Shown here: positions 45,327 through 54,621 of the stretch, in pieces | Position numbering within the stretch: the stretch's first letter is position 1 | How the letters are laid out: the number at the start of each line of letters is the position of its first letter | Origin: Echinicola rosea | Lineage (GTDB): Bacteria; Bacteroidota; Bacteroidia; Cytophagales; Cyclobacteriaceae | DNA: 64,000 nt | Direction of reading: 5' to 3' | NCBI RefSeq assembly: GCF_005281475.1 | Contig: NZ_CP040106.1 | Span: forward strand, 1,803,501 to 1,867,500 | Notes under the pieces: model-generated | What the model saw: only the letters and a program-made list of their open reading frames with translations | Database searches by the model: none | What the model was told of the DNA's origin: nothing | Made by a program: the position numbers and the translations under genes

Positions 45327-48300
45327 ATGAATCCAAAATTACTCTTTGCCACCCTGGTGGCAGGAAGTAGCATGGTGCTTTCAAGTGCCAATGCTACAGG
45401 AATCACCCTCCTTAATCAACCAAGTCCACCCCCTGGCACGTTGGTCATCCAGCAAGATGCAGCAACCGTGCGTGGCACTGTCCGGGATGCCGATAGCGGT
45501 GAATTGATCCCTGGTGTAAATGTAAGACTGAAAAATTCAAGTAAAGGTACCGTTACGGATATTGATGGTAAATTTGAAATCGAAGTGGAAGGGCCGCAAA
45601 GTGTCTTGGTCTTTTCGTTTATCGGTTATGTTTCCCAAGAAATAACTGTGGGCAACCAAGGTGTCATGGAAATATCACTTCATTCTGATTTAGAAAGTTT
45701 GGAAGAAGTGGTGGTCGTCGGTTATGGTACCCAGGTAAAGCGCAATGTCACAGGCTCAGTGAGCTCAGTGGAAGTGGATCAACTGGAAACCCAACCTAAT
45801 ACCAATATCGGCCAAGCGCTCCGTGGAAGGGTAGCCGGGGTGCAGTTTACAGATAACGGCCGGCCGGGCCAAGGAGGCAATGTCCTTGTCCGTGGCCAAC
45901 GTTCTATTACCGCGAGCAATGACCCGCTGATCATTTTGGATGGGGCATTTTTTAATGGTGAGCTGTCAGATATCAACCCATCAGACGTAGCATCCATGGA
46001 AGTATTGAAGGATGCGAGTGCTTCGGCGATTTACGGCTCTAGAGCTGCCAACGGGGTAATCCTGATTACTTCCAAAAAGGGAACATCCGAGAAGCCGCTC
46101 ATCCGAATCAATTCCTATGCAGGGGTGTCTGATTGGAGCTATAAAATGCCCCTTTATTCACCTGACGAATACCTACAGCGACGGCTGGACTTCAGGTCCC
46201 AAAATCAGCCTGATGATCCCACAGTGGATGTCCGTGAGCTGCTAAGTGCAGAAGAAAGGGAAATGTACGATGCCGGAAGGACCCTGGATCCATGGGATGA
46301 GATTTCGCAAAATGCCTCCCAAAAATCCATTAACCTCAGTGTTTCCGGTCAGAGCGACAAAACCAATTATTTCATTTCCGGAAGTTATGTGGATGAGGAG
46401 GGGCTGATTTATGGAGATCGCGCCAGTAGAGTTTCCATGCGCCTAAACCTGACCAATCAAATTACCGATTGGTTAAAGATCGGGGCAAATACCCAGTACG
46501 TACAGCGCGATCTTTCAGGAGTGGAAGCATCCGTGCTGAATGGCTATTGGCTCACACCCTATGCCAAAATGTACTACGATGACGCCAAAACAGATCCGGT
46601 ACCATACCCTACAGGGGATAATCTGGTAAACAACCCCATGTTCAATGCGCTACAAATGGACAATGAGCAAATTTCAAATAACCTCATGGCCAATTTATTT
46701 GCGATCATTGATGTGCCATTTCTGGAAGGGCTAAGCTATCGGTTCAATTACAATCCAAACATCCGCTGGAGCCACGATTATTCTTTCCAGCCGATTTATC
46801 AGCGAAATGGGATCAATAACCCGGGCACCGGTAGAAAGTACAATCAAAATCGGAAGAATTGGCAATTCGAAAATATCGTTACCTACACGAAGGAAATCAA
46901 TGATCACGGTTTTGATGTCACATTGCTCTATGGACGAAACCACGCTTTCCGAGAGGGGACCTTTGCAGAAGGTAGGGGATTCGTCAATGATGCCAATGGC
47001 TGGCATAACCTTGAAATTGCGGAAACACAGCAAATCGAAACCGAGGGAAGCCAGCAGGATGGCGTTTCTTCCATGGCCCGATTGAATTACCGGTATAAAA
47101 ACCGCTATATGATTACCCTTACCGCGAGGAGAGATGGAGCGTCTGTATTTGGTGAGGACAAAAAGTTCGGCACCTTCCCGTCAGTGGCCCTAGGCTGGGT
47201 GATGAGTGACGAGGCTTTTATGATGAACCAAAACACCATCGACATGCTAAAACTTAGGTTGAGCTATGGCGAAGTCGGGAATCAGGCGGTTTCGGCGTAC
47301 CGATCACTGGATCGGTCCGATTCCTTCCAATACGTATTTGGAGCCGATACTTACACGGCACTTTTTCCCAATCCTGAATACATGCCAAATCCGAGCCTTG
47401 GATGGGAGACCACCGCTTCTTTCAATGCCGCCGTGGATTTTGAGCTGTGGAAAGGAAGGTTGTCCGGAACAGCAGAATTTTACGATATGACCACGACCGA
47501 CCTTCTTCTGGCACGAAGCCTTCCCGCAATGACCGGTTTTTGGTCTACCACTGCCAACTTGGGACAGACCAGCAACACCGGTTTTGAATTGACCTTAAAT
47601 GGTGGGATTATCCAAAAGAGGGACTTTTCTTGGAACAGTACCTTGACGTTTTCTACGAATAAAAACCGCATTGATCACCTATACTATGCAGATTCCGATG
47701 GCGATGGACAAGAGGATGATGATCTGGGCAACAGGTGGTTTATCGGTCAGCCCATTGGCGTGACGTATGATTATGCTTTTGATGGGATCTATCAAGAAGG
47801 TGATGAGATGCCAGATGGCTACCAAGCGGGATGGGTAAGGGTAAAAGACCTGAACAGTGATGGTCAAATTTCACCAGACGATAGAACCGTCCTGGGACAA
47901 ACTGCACCTAAGTATCGCATTGGCTTGAATAATCAATTCAACTATAAAAATTGGTCACTATCTGTTTTTGTGAACGCCATGACCGGCTGGGAAGCGCAGT
48001 TTAACCTGCTGGATGTAAGTACTCAAACGGGGAATAGCTACCCTGGGAGATCCGTGAATTTTCTCAATGCTGGCTATTGGACTCCCGAGAACCAGTCTAA
48101 CGAACGGCCGGGGCTTACCTATACCAATCCGTTGGGAAGGGGCTATTACCTCAGCAGGGACTTTGTCAGGATTCAGGATGCGACGCTCGCGTATCGTTTT
48201 CCTGAAGCTATGTTGGAAAAATGGAAAATGTCAGGTTTGAAGGTGTACCTGAGTGGGAGAAACCTCGCCACCTTTACCGACTGGCTAGGGCCAGATCCAG

Positions 48301-48377
48301 AAAGTGGAAACAATACCATCACCAACCTGTACCCGACCCCACGAACGATAATAGCAGGACTAAATATCAGCTTTTAA
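45327..48377 (+). CDS. SusC-type TonB-dependent receptor (MNPKLL paralogue 1)
   Basis: 1016 aa. Signal peptide to about residue 24 (SSANA). The carboxypeptidase-regulatory-like domain is at 47-118 (VRGTVRDADSGELIPGVNV, FSFIGYVSQEI). It has the canonical TonB-box-like EVVVVGYGT (127-135), a plug (GQALRGRVAGVQFTDNGRPG, VRGQRSITASNDPLIILDG, YGSRAANGVILITSKKG) and a barrel ending IIAGLNISF. No STN domain. It starts MNPKLL like the susC at 51531 and shares its upstream 24-bp element, so the two are likely related by duplication. It is paired with the SusD 17 bp downstream. It imports an oligosaccharide whose identity the neighbouring GH141-like and GH31 genes only hint at. Confidence 0.95.
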   Translation: MNPKLLFATLVAGSSMVLSSANATGITLLNQPSPPPGTLVIQQDAATVRGTVRDADSGELIPGVNVRLKNSSKGTVTDIDGKFEIEVEGPQSVLVFSFIGYVSQEITVGNQGVMEISLHSDLESLEEVVVVGYGTQVKRNVTGSVSSVEVDQLETQPNTNIGQALRGRVAGVQFTDNGRPGQGGNVLVRGQRSITASNDPLIILDGAFFNGELSDINPSDVASMEVLKDASASAIYGSRAANGVILITSKKGTSEKPLIRINSYAGVSDWSYKMPLYSPDEYLQRRLDFRSQNQPDDPTVDVRELLSAEEREMYDAGRTLDPWDEISQNASQKSINLSVSGQSDKTNYFISGSYVDEEGLIYGDRASRVSMRLNLTNQITDWLKIGANTQYVQRDLSGVEASVLNGYWLTPYAKMYYDDAKTDPVPYPTGDNLVNNPMFNALQMDNEQISNNLMANLFAIIDVPFLEGLSYRFNYNPNIRWSHDYSFQPIYQRNGINNPGTGRKYNQNRKNWQFENIVTYTKEINDHGFDVTLLYGRNHAFREGTFAEGRGFVNDANGWHNLEIAETQQIETEGSQQDGVSSMARLNYRYKNRYMITLTARRDGASVFGEDKKFGTFPSVALGWVMSDEAFMMNQNTIDMLKLRLSYGEVGNQAVSAYRSLDRSDSFQYVFGADTYTALFPNPEYMPNPSLGWETTASFNAAVDFELWKGRLSGTAEFYDMTTTDLLLARSLPAMTGFWSTTANLGQTSNTGFELTLNGGIIQKRDFSWNSTLTFSTNKNRIDHLYYADSDGDGQEDDDLGNRWFIGQPIGVTYDYAFDGIYQEGDEMPDGYQAGWVRVKDLNSDGQISPDDRTVLGQTAPKYRIGLNNQFNYKNWSLSVFVNAMTGWEAQFNLLDVSTQTGNSYPGRSVNFLNAGYWTPENQSNERPGLTYTNPLGRGYYLSRDFVRIQDATLAYRFPEAMLEKWKMSGLKVYLSGRNLATFTDWLGPDPESGNNTITNLYPTPRTIIAGLNISF

Positions 48378-48394
48378 CACCAAAGCCAAAAGTC

Positions 48395-50038
48395 ATGAAA
48401 AAAACAGCTAAAAAATACATCAAAAAAGCAGCGCATTTATTGCTAGGAGCAAGTTTAGTGGGCGCTGTGATCTCTTGCGAAAATGATTTCTTGGAAGAAA
48501 AACCTTTGGACTTCCTGAATTCTGATGTGGTCCTGACCAATCCAGAGGGCTTTGAAAGTGCCATCACCGGGCTTTACGAGTCCGTAAGGCACCTTTACTT
48601 CCGCGAGGACGGCTCTAAAATGCAGGCCATGTACTATGGCACCGATGTAGCCACCACAGGAGACCGGTCATTGGCAGATTTTAAGGATTATGGTACTTGG
48701 CTTACCCCCACGCTTTATGCGGTGGACCATTACTGGAACTGGGGATACCGGAACTTGATGCCTCGGGCAAATACCATCATCCAATATGCAACAGAAGCAG
48801 ATTTTTGGGATAGTGAAGAACAGCGAAATGCGGTCATCGCAGAAGCCAGGTTTTTCAGGGCATATGCCTATAATTTCTTGGCAAATTTGTACGGTGATGT
48901 GCCCATTGTGGATCAGCTTTACCGGGCACCTAAGGCAGATTTTCAGCGTAGCCCAAGGGGAGAAGTATATGATTTTGCCAAGCAGGACCTAGAGTTTGCG
49001 GCACAATGGCTTCCCGATGAGGCCAGTGTGGATGGCCGGGTGACGAAGGCGGCGGCGTACCATTTGCTCGCCGAAGTGTACATTAGTCTCGGTGATTACA
49101 GTGCTGCCATTGATGCGGCGACCAATGTGATCGATGATGGTAATTACGACCTGATGAGGGAACGTTTTGGCGCTTGGGTGGATCAGCCGGGAGATGTTAT
49201 TTCGGATCTTCACGCCCAAGATAACCAAAACCGATCCACTGGAAACATGGAGACAATTTGGAACCTCCAATTTGAACCACGGTCCACACCGGGAGGAACG
49301 GTCGAAAACAGCAAATGGAAAGGTGTGACTTGGCTAAGAGCTTGGGGACCAAAATGGTGGGAAATTACCGACCCCAATGGCGAGCCGGGAATGGAGCTTT
49401 CTGTGGACAGCCTTGGGCGTGGCGTAGCTTGGGTGAGACCGACCAATTATTATTCCTATGAAATATGGGAGGACGAAGGGGATGTCAGAAATTCCTCGTT
49501 TAACATTCGCAGGACTTATTATTATAATAACCCAGCGTCTGAGTACTTTGGTCAAGAAGTGCAGCTGGATCCAAATCGTTTGGACTCCATGGTACAGTTT
49601 TACCCGATGCTGACCAAAATAGAAGGTACTGCCGAATACTTAGAAGGCGCCAATTACGGGCGTTCGTTTAAAGATGTTTATTTAATGCGACTTGCAGAAA
49701 CCTATCTATTGCGGGCTGAAGCGTATTTTCTAAATGGGAATGCAGATTTGGCTGCGGAAGATATAAACGAGATACGGCTGAGAGCCAAGGCAGCTCCAAT
49801 CGCAGCAGGGGATGTTGACCTCGATTTTATATTGGACGAAAGGGCCCGAGAGCTCATCATTGAAGAAAATAGAAGATTAACACTGAATAGAATGGGAAAA
49901 CTCGTGGAGCGCACCAAAAGATATAACCCTCAAAGTGGTCCGACGATCCAGGATTATCATGCATTGTTTCCGATTCCTCAGACGACCATTGATGCGAACA
50001 TCGAGGCGGAAATGTCCCAGAATCCAGGTTACCTATAA
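48395..50038 (+). CDS. SusD/RagB-type lipoprotein, partner of the MNPKLL-1 SusC
   Basis: 547 aa from ATG 48395. This start gives the lipoprotein signal MKKTAKKYIKKAAHLLLGAS ending VISC (Cys28). An in-frame ATG at 48221 lies inside susC and is rejected. SusD features: NDFLEEKPLDFLNSDVVLTNPE, AVIAEARFFRAYAYNFLANLYGDVPIV, RLAETYLLRAEAYFLNGN, ILDERARELIIEENRRLTLNRMGKL, and the closing MSQNPGYL. Surface-exposed glycan-capture lid for the preceding SusC. A strong terminator follows at 50186-50227. Confidence 0.95.
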   Translation: MKKTAKKYIKKAAHLLLGASLVGAVISCENDFLEEKPLDFLNSDVVLTNPEGFESAITGLYESVRHLYFREDGSKMQAMYYGTDVATTGDRSLADFKDYGTWLTPTLYAVDHYWNWGYRNLMPRANTIIQYATEADFWDSEEQRNAVIAEARFFRAYAYNFLANLYGDVPIVDQLYRAPKADFQRSPRGEVYDFAKQDLEFAAQWLPDEASVDGRVTKAAAYHLLAEVYISLGDYSAAIDAATNVIDDGNYDLMRERFGAWVDQPGDVISDLHAQDNQNRSTGNMETIWNLQFEPRSTPGGTVENSKWKGVTWLRAWGPKWWEITDPNGEPGMELSVDSLGRGVAWVRPTNYYSYEIWEDEGDVRNSSFNIRRTYYYNNPASEYFGQEVQLDPNRLDSMVQFYPMLTKIEGTAEYLEGANYGRSFKDVYLMRLAETYLLRAEAYFLNGNADLAAEDINEIRLRAKAAPIAAGDVDLDFILDERARELIIEENRRLTLNRMGKLVERTKRYNPQSGPTIQDYHALFPIPQTTIDANIEAEMSQNPGYL

Positions 50039-50185
50039 AAAGGGTGCTTAAACCCGGTTTATGCATAGTGCTGGTCTAATGTTGTTTTGTTAAGCCAGGA
50101 GAGGGGATGTGTCGCTCCTTGACTCCGCTCAGGGTGGCACTCAATGAGTACCTTAACTAAACGGCATTGATTTCGGGTTAAACAT

Positions 50186-50227
50186 AAAAAAAGCTTCCTA
50201 CCGCTTGTTTGGTTGGAAGCTTTTTTT
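50186..50227 (+). terminator. Intrinsic terminator after the first SusCD pair
   Basis: AAAAAAAGCTTCC (50186-50198) pairs with GGAAGCTTTTTTT (50215-50227). The stem extends inward with one mismatch (TACC/GGTT). The T7 run fits termination of susD, 148 bp after its stop. Confidence 0.85.
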
Positions 50228-50257
50228 GGTTCGATATGATTTAATATGGGTAAGTAG

Positions 50258-50430
50258 TAACCTCAGTTCGATTATAAAATCGTCACTGCGAGGCTTAGAG
50301 GGAGATATGAGGGGTGTAAGCCGTGGCAGTCTCAGTATTTCAGGATTGCCACACCCTTTTCCAACCCACATCCTCCTTAAAAGGGTTCGTATGACGCTTT
50401 TAATACTAAAATTAAGTCGATCTCAGGTTA
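50258..50430 (+). repeat. MITE-like dispersed repeat, copy C
   Basis: 173 bp, same length as copy A (2103-2275), starting TAACCTCAGTTCGATTAT and ending CGATCTCAGGTTA. The inner part differs from A mainly in the 40 bp around the central hairpin. Terminal inverted repeats are intact. Confidence 0.7.
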
Positions 50431-50468
50431 GTAGGACAGATTGTTAAATTTCAGTGAAATGGTTCCTT

Positions 50469-50766
50469 TAACCTTTGTCACTTTTTTGCTATAGGTCAAA
50501 AAAGTGATCCAAAAACCCCGCCGCTACGCCACGGCGCACAGGTGTGCAGCTATTGGGCTAAAATTAAAACCTTCCCTCATCCAGGCAAACTCCTCCTGTC
50601 TAAAGCCAAGAATGCCTATCTAAAGGCAGGTGCCTTTTCTAGCTGCCAACATTCTTTTTGGTCAGCCTTTCGTCAAACAAGCCTGCCTTTTTGCCCGCCC
50701 GCTTTTTAATTTCTTAACCTCCAATACCTGCAAGGCGAATTCAGTTAATAAGTCCCAAAAATGTAT
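50469..50766 (+). repeat. Second dispersed repeat, copy F
   Basis: Reverse complement of 27689-27931, lengthened by two insertions. One is about 18 bp after CCCCGCCGCT. The other is about 45 bp near 50597-50641 and contains the repeated words TCTAAAG and GCCT. It begins TAACCTTTGTCACTTTTTTG and ends GTCCCAAAAATGTAT. Confidence 0.7.
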
Positions 50767-50799
50767 CGCTTCCTTATGACGGCCCTTGGTATGCCTGTT

Positions 50800-50895
50800 T
50801 TCCAGCCGATGGTGGAGGCCGTTAAGAAAGTGAGTTGGCTCGCGTCGTGGAACAGCGAGACCCACTCACTTTTAGGTCGTAGCCATCGGCTGGAA
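50800..50895. repeat. 96-nt imperfect inverted repeat
   Basis: TTCCAGCCGATGG (50800-50812) pairs perfectly with CCATCGGCTGGAA (50883-50895). Inside, AAAGTGAGT and the CTCGC/GCGAG block (about 50827-50875) pair again, leaving small bulges and a short apex. The fold would be a long rod-like hairpin, DNA cruciform or structured RNA. No reverse transcriptase or transposase gene is adjacent. Confidence 0.6.
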
Positions 50896-51136
50896 ATTAA
50901 AATGGGTGACGGATCCACGTCGCAGGGTAAATCCATGTTCCATTTTAAAAGGCAGACCACCGGCCTGGATTTTTTTCTTTCTTTTTTCATCAATAGCCTG
51001 CCCCGAAGGCTTTCGGGGGAAAAAAGGAAAAGGATAAAATCCACCAGGATGATCAGGTTTCCCTAGCCAAAGTCAATCAAAAAAAGGACTTTTAGGTATA
51101 TGAAAAGAAGGAAATCCCCTTAACTAAACGGCATTG

Positions 51137-51192
51137 AACCCGCATTATGCATTAGCCTATCTATTACGATTCCTAATGCATAAAACGGGTTT
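51137..51192. repeat. Hairpin with TTATGCAT arms
   Basis: AACCCGCATTATGCATTAG (51137-51155) and CTAATGCATAAAACGGGTTT (51173-51192) pair with few mismatches over about 19 bp. The arms relate to the ACCCGGTTTATGCAT motif at 44083 and 50052. The preceding AACTAAACGGCATTGA recurs at 50155. Confidence 0.6.
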
Positions 51193-51385
51193 AATTTCTT
51201 CACGCCCAATAGCTGCTAGGCGGATGATGTCCTTGGGGCTATTTTATTAGGTAATGATTAATCATCAGGATTTTTGATAAAATAATCTACCCACTGTAAT
51301 CTATATAGAGCCTTTTTTTTGATTAAGCCGATAAGTATTTACGGCTGCTGATTTTCCTACGTATTATTATAAAACCTTTTTTATG

Positions 51386-51409
51386 AAATCGACCGTCGTT
51401 TTAATTTTT
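51386..51409 (+). promoter_or_regulatory. 24-bp near-palindromic element, copy 2
   Basis: Identical over all 24 bases to 45217-45240 and similar upstream (CCTTTTTT). It lies about 120 bp before the second MNPKLL susC start. Flanking sequence beyond the block differs, which argues for selection on the element itself. Confidence 0.6.
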
Positions 51410-51530
51410 TCAATGATAAAAATTAAAAAATCGATATTGAAAGAGCAATGCAGTTGAAAGCCTTGACCTTGATAAGGTGCGAGATGAAGGCAGCAGGTAT
51501 TGAATTTACAACCCAAAATATTCCTAACTT

Positions 51531-54500
51531 ATGAACCCAAAATTACTCATGATGCTTGCAGGTACCTGGCTAGGTACACAGGCATTTTCTACAGGTGCTG
51601 TAGCAGATACAGGGCCGATCTATCATGCTTCATTTGTGCTTCCCGTAGAAAAAACCATCCGTGGAGTGGTCAGGGACGCAGAGGACGGACAGACTATTCC
51701 AGGGGTGAACATTATGCTGAAAGGGACCTCAAACGGTACCGTCACCGATATGGATGGAGCCTTTCAGCTGACGGTGCCAGATGATGCCAGCACGCTGGTG
51801 GTTTCCTTTGTGGGCTACCTGTCCAAGGAAGTTTCCATTGGCAATGAAAGTAACCTCGAAATCTCATTGGAGCAGGACGTTCAAAACCTCGATGAAGTCA
51901 TCGTTGTGGGCTACGGTACTGCCCGAAAACGCGACCTTACCGGGGCAGTCAGCCGTGTGGGGGAAGAAGGGTTTAACAAAGGGGTGAATGTATCCCCAGA
52001 CCAGTTGATCCAAGGAAAAGTGGCCGGAGTGGACATCATCAATAATAGTGGTGCCCCTGGCGGTCAGGTGACTTTTAGGATCCGGGGAACCTCTTCGGTA
52101 AGGTCTGGCAATCAGCCCCTTTTTGTAGTGGATGGTGTGCCCTTGGATGGCCGCAATACCAAGCCCGGAGCCACAGCAGGAGAGCTGGGCAGCACAGAGG
52201 GATCCAATCCGCTTAACTTTATCAATCCCAATGACATCGCATCCATCGATGTACTTAAAGACGCATCGGCCACGGCCATCTATGGTTCCAGGGGTGCCAA
52301 TGGCGTGGTCATGATCACCACCAAAAAAGGAAAATCTGGGGCTCCCCAAGTGACGGTGGATATGAGTACCGCTGTGAGTACCATGGTACGCCGGCCAAAT
52401 ATCATGGATGGCGATACCTACCGGAGGGCATTGCAGCACAGGGAAATGGATGGGAACAACGGTGGTGATGCCGTGGATGCCTTTGATGAAATCACTCAGA
52501 CGGCTTTGACCAACCGGCTAAACTTAAGCGTGAGTGGTGGTGGAGAAAAGAACAGTTATCGGCTTTCCCTGGGATACCATGACCAGGAAGGTGTCGTGAA
52601 GGAGTCTGGATTAACGAAATATACCGCCAGTTATACCACTGGTTACCGGTTTTTGCCAGATGACAGGATCAAGCTAGATGTCAGTTTGATTGCTTCCAAT
52701 ACCGTAGAAGAGGGGGCTCCGATCGCTGAAAACTCCAATGTCAATGGCAGCTTGATCGGAAATGCGATTGAGTGGAACCCGACCGTGCCTTTTCGGTATG
52801 CGGACGGGACGTTTGTCCAGCGGATGTTTAGCCAGAGCGGTAATGAGGTGGATGGACTGTCCACCAACCCTGCGGCGCTTTTGGCTTACTATAATGATGA
52901 GAGCAATGTGACGAATATTTTGGGGAATTTGGCCCTGACCGTAAACATTATTGATGGGCTTGATTACCGTTTTAGCATTGGTGTAAACCATGCCAAAGGC
53001 AACCGTACAGTGGATACATCAGGAGAATTGTTTTTGAGTACCATCACGGATTTGGGATTGGCACTATCCAATACCTCTACCTTGACCAGCCAGACACTTA
53101 ACCATACGCTTAACTACAAAAAGGATTTGGGCAATGTCCACTTGGATGCCCTGGTGGGGTATGAGTTTCAAGATTACAAAAGCTATGTGAACAATATCTC
53201 CGCTCGGGGCTTTACGTCTTTTGATGTGCTGGGCACCGACATCCTGCAGAATCCCTCGCGGGATAATGTGAGTGTAAGTTCTTTTCGCGACCCTACCAAC
53301 CAGCTACAGTCATTCTTCGGACGATTGAACCTGAACTTTTCCGATCGCTTTTTGCTGACAGGCACCATGCGGGCGGATGGTTCTACGAAGTTTGGGGAAA
53401 ATAACAAGTATGGTTACTTTCCGTCATTTGCCGGTGCTTGGGTGCTTAGCGAAGAGGGGTTTATGAAGTCCAGTAATCTTGTGGATAATATGAAATTGAG
53501 AATTGGATGGGGAATTACGGGCAATCAGGAATTTCCTGCGGGCGCTTCACAAGAGCGATATGCCTTCGGGAATCAGCAAATTTCCCTAATCAATGTGGCC
53601 AATCCGGATTTGAAATGGGAAACCACCGAAACGGTAAACATTGGCCTTGATTTTTCGCTTTTCCGTTCGAAGCTGATGGGGTCACTGGAGTACTTTGATA
53701 AGGCCACTACAGACCTGTTGTTTCAATTGCCGACCATCCAGCCGGCACCCGCAGCCCAGTTTTGGACCAATGTGCCAGCAACTGTCAGAAACCGCGGGAT
53801 GGAGTTGATGCTGAGTACCATTGTGGCCGATTCCGAGAAATTGCTATGGGAGGTGGGCATGAATGCCACCTATCTCACCAATGAGCTGACCGATTATGAT
53901 GGAGCACCTGTCTGGACTGGCCAAATCAATGGCAATGGACTTGGAGGGGGGTCCAATTCACAGCAATTGGTCAACGACCACCCGCTGAATGTGTTTAAGA
54001 TGCTCATGTTTGAAGGCTTTGATGAAGATGGTGTGGCCCTCTATTCCGATCAGGAAGAATTTGTAGGCGATCCCAATCCCAACTTCCTGTTGGGCGTAAA
54101 CACACGGCTGGACTATGGGAGGTTTGGCTTTAACATGAGCTTAAATGGGGCATTTGGTCATCAGATTTATAATAACACCGCCAATGCCTACCTGACCGCT
54201 GCCAATTTTGGTTTGGGGAGAAATTCATCACCAGAAATAGGATTGGGAAATGAAAGCCTTGCCAATGCCAATGTCGTCTCCACCCGTTTCTTGGAAGATG
54301 GCGATTTCCTTAGGCTGCAGAATGCTTCTATCAGCTATAACCTAGGTGGAATCGGTGAAGTTATCAGTAACCTTCGGTTTTCCCTTACCGGTCAAAACCT
54401 GTTTTTGATCACAAACTATAGCGGTTTTGATCCGGAAGTAAATACCAACAGGGCTGTAGATGGTGTCCCATCCTATGGGATCGAGTATGCTCCTTACCCG

Positions 54501-54542
54501 AGAGCGAGGACATTCCTCTTGGGGGTGAGTGCTTCCTTCTGA
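51531..54542 (+). CDS. SusC-type TonB-dependent receptor (MNPKLL paralogue 2)
   Basis: 1003 aa. Signal peptide ends near GAVAD (residue 26). The carboxypeptidase-regulatory-like domain is at 42-113 (IRGVVRDAEDGQTIPGVNI, VSFVGYLSKEV). It has the TonB-box-like EVIVVGYGT (122-130), a plug (IQGKVAGVDIINNSGAPGG, FRIRGTSSVRSGNQPLFVVDG, YGSRGANGVVMITTKKG) and a barrel ending LLGVSASF. No STN domain. It is related to the 45327 gene in start, length and upstream element, but differs through plug and barrel, so a different ligand is likely. Its SusD follows after 79 bp. Confidence 0.95.
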   Translation: MNPKLLMMLAGTWLGTQAFSTGAVADTGPIYHASFVLPVEKTIRGVVRDAEDGQTIPGVNIMLKGTSNGTVTDMDGAFQLTVPDDASTLVVSFVGYLSKEVSIGNESNLEISLEQDVQNLDEVIVVGYGTARKRDLTGAVSRVGEEGFNKGVNVSPDQLIQGKVAGVDIINNSGAPGGQVTFRIRGTSSVRSGNQPLFVVDGVPLDGRNTKPGATAGELGSTEGSNPLNFINPNDIASIDVLKDASATAIYGSRGANGVVMITTKKGKSGAPQVTVDMSTAVSTMVRRPNIMDGDTYRRALQHREMDGNNGGDAVDAFDEITQTALTNRLNLSVSGGGEKNSYRLSLGYHDQEGVVKESGLTKYTASYTTGYRFLPDDRIKLDVSLIASNTVEEGAPIAENSNVNGSLIGNAIEWNPTVPFRYADGTFVQRMFSQSGNEVDGLSTNPAALLAYYNDESNVTNILGNLALTVNIIDGLDYRFSIGVNHAKGNRTVDTSGELFLSTITDLGLALSNTSTLTSQTLNHTLNYKKDLGNVHLDALVGYEFQDYKSYVNNISARGFTSFDVLGTDILQNPSRDNVSVSSFRDPTNQLQSFFGRLNLNFSDRFLLTGTMRADGSTKFGENNKYGYFPSFAGAWVLSEEGFMKSSNLVDNMKLRIGWGITGNQEFPAGASQERYAFGNQQISLINVANPDLKWETTETVNIGLDFSLFRSKLMGSLEYFDKATTDLLFQLPTIQPAPAAQFWTNVPATVRNRGMELMLSTIVADSEKLLWEVGMNATYLTNELTDYDGAPVWTGQINGNGLGGGSNSQQLVNDHPLNVFKMLMFEGFDEDGVALYSDQEEFVGDPNPNFLLGVNTRLDYGRFGFNMSLNGAFGHQIYNNTANAYLTAANFGLGRNSSPEIGLGNESLANANVVSTRFLEDGDFLRLQNASISYNLGGIGEVISNLRFSLTGQNLFLITNYSGFDPEVNTNRAVDGVPSYGIEYAPYPRARTFLLGVSASF

Positions 54543-54621
54543 GGAATACGTGAGATGAAGTCTAATCCACTATACCTCGTCAATTATAGACAATGCCTCA
54601 TAAATGAGAAACCCAAAAACC

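Larger units (their letters stand above)
50039..51530. other. Large repeat island between two SusCD pairs
   Basis: About 1.5 kb. Contents in order: the ACCCGGTTTATGCAT motif (50052), a CCTGAGCGGAGTC-type fragment (50121-50140), the terminator (50186-50227), a full MITE-like copy (50258-50430), the second dispersed repeat (50469-50766), a 96-nt imperfect palindrome (50800-50895), a C/G-rich hairpin CCCCGAAGGCTTTCGGGG (51001-51018), the hairpin 51137-51192, and the promoter region with the 24-bp element (51386-51409). Frames of 60-100 codons occur inside the repeats on both strands, but they overlap each other and the palindromes, so I do not call them genes. Confidence 0.65.

Noticed and set aside
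48221..48394. Longer start for the SusD gene at 48395
   Set aside because: Would overlap susC by over 150 bp and bury the lipoprotein signal. Similar longer starts at 11700, 20571 and 31455 were rejected for the same reason.
50800..50895. Retron or group II intron RNA
   Set aside because: No reverse transcriptase gene is present nearby, and no msr/msd or intron domain V pattern was recognised.
50745..51066. Overlapping 100-codon frames on both strands in the repeat island
   Set aside because: They overlap each other and cross the 96-nt palindrome. Such frames are expected by chance in repeats.
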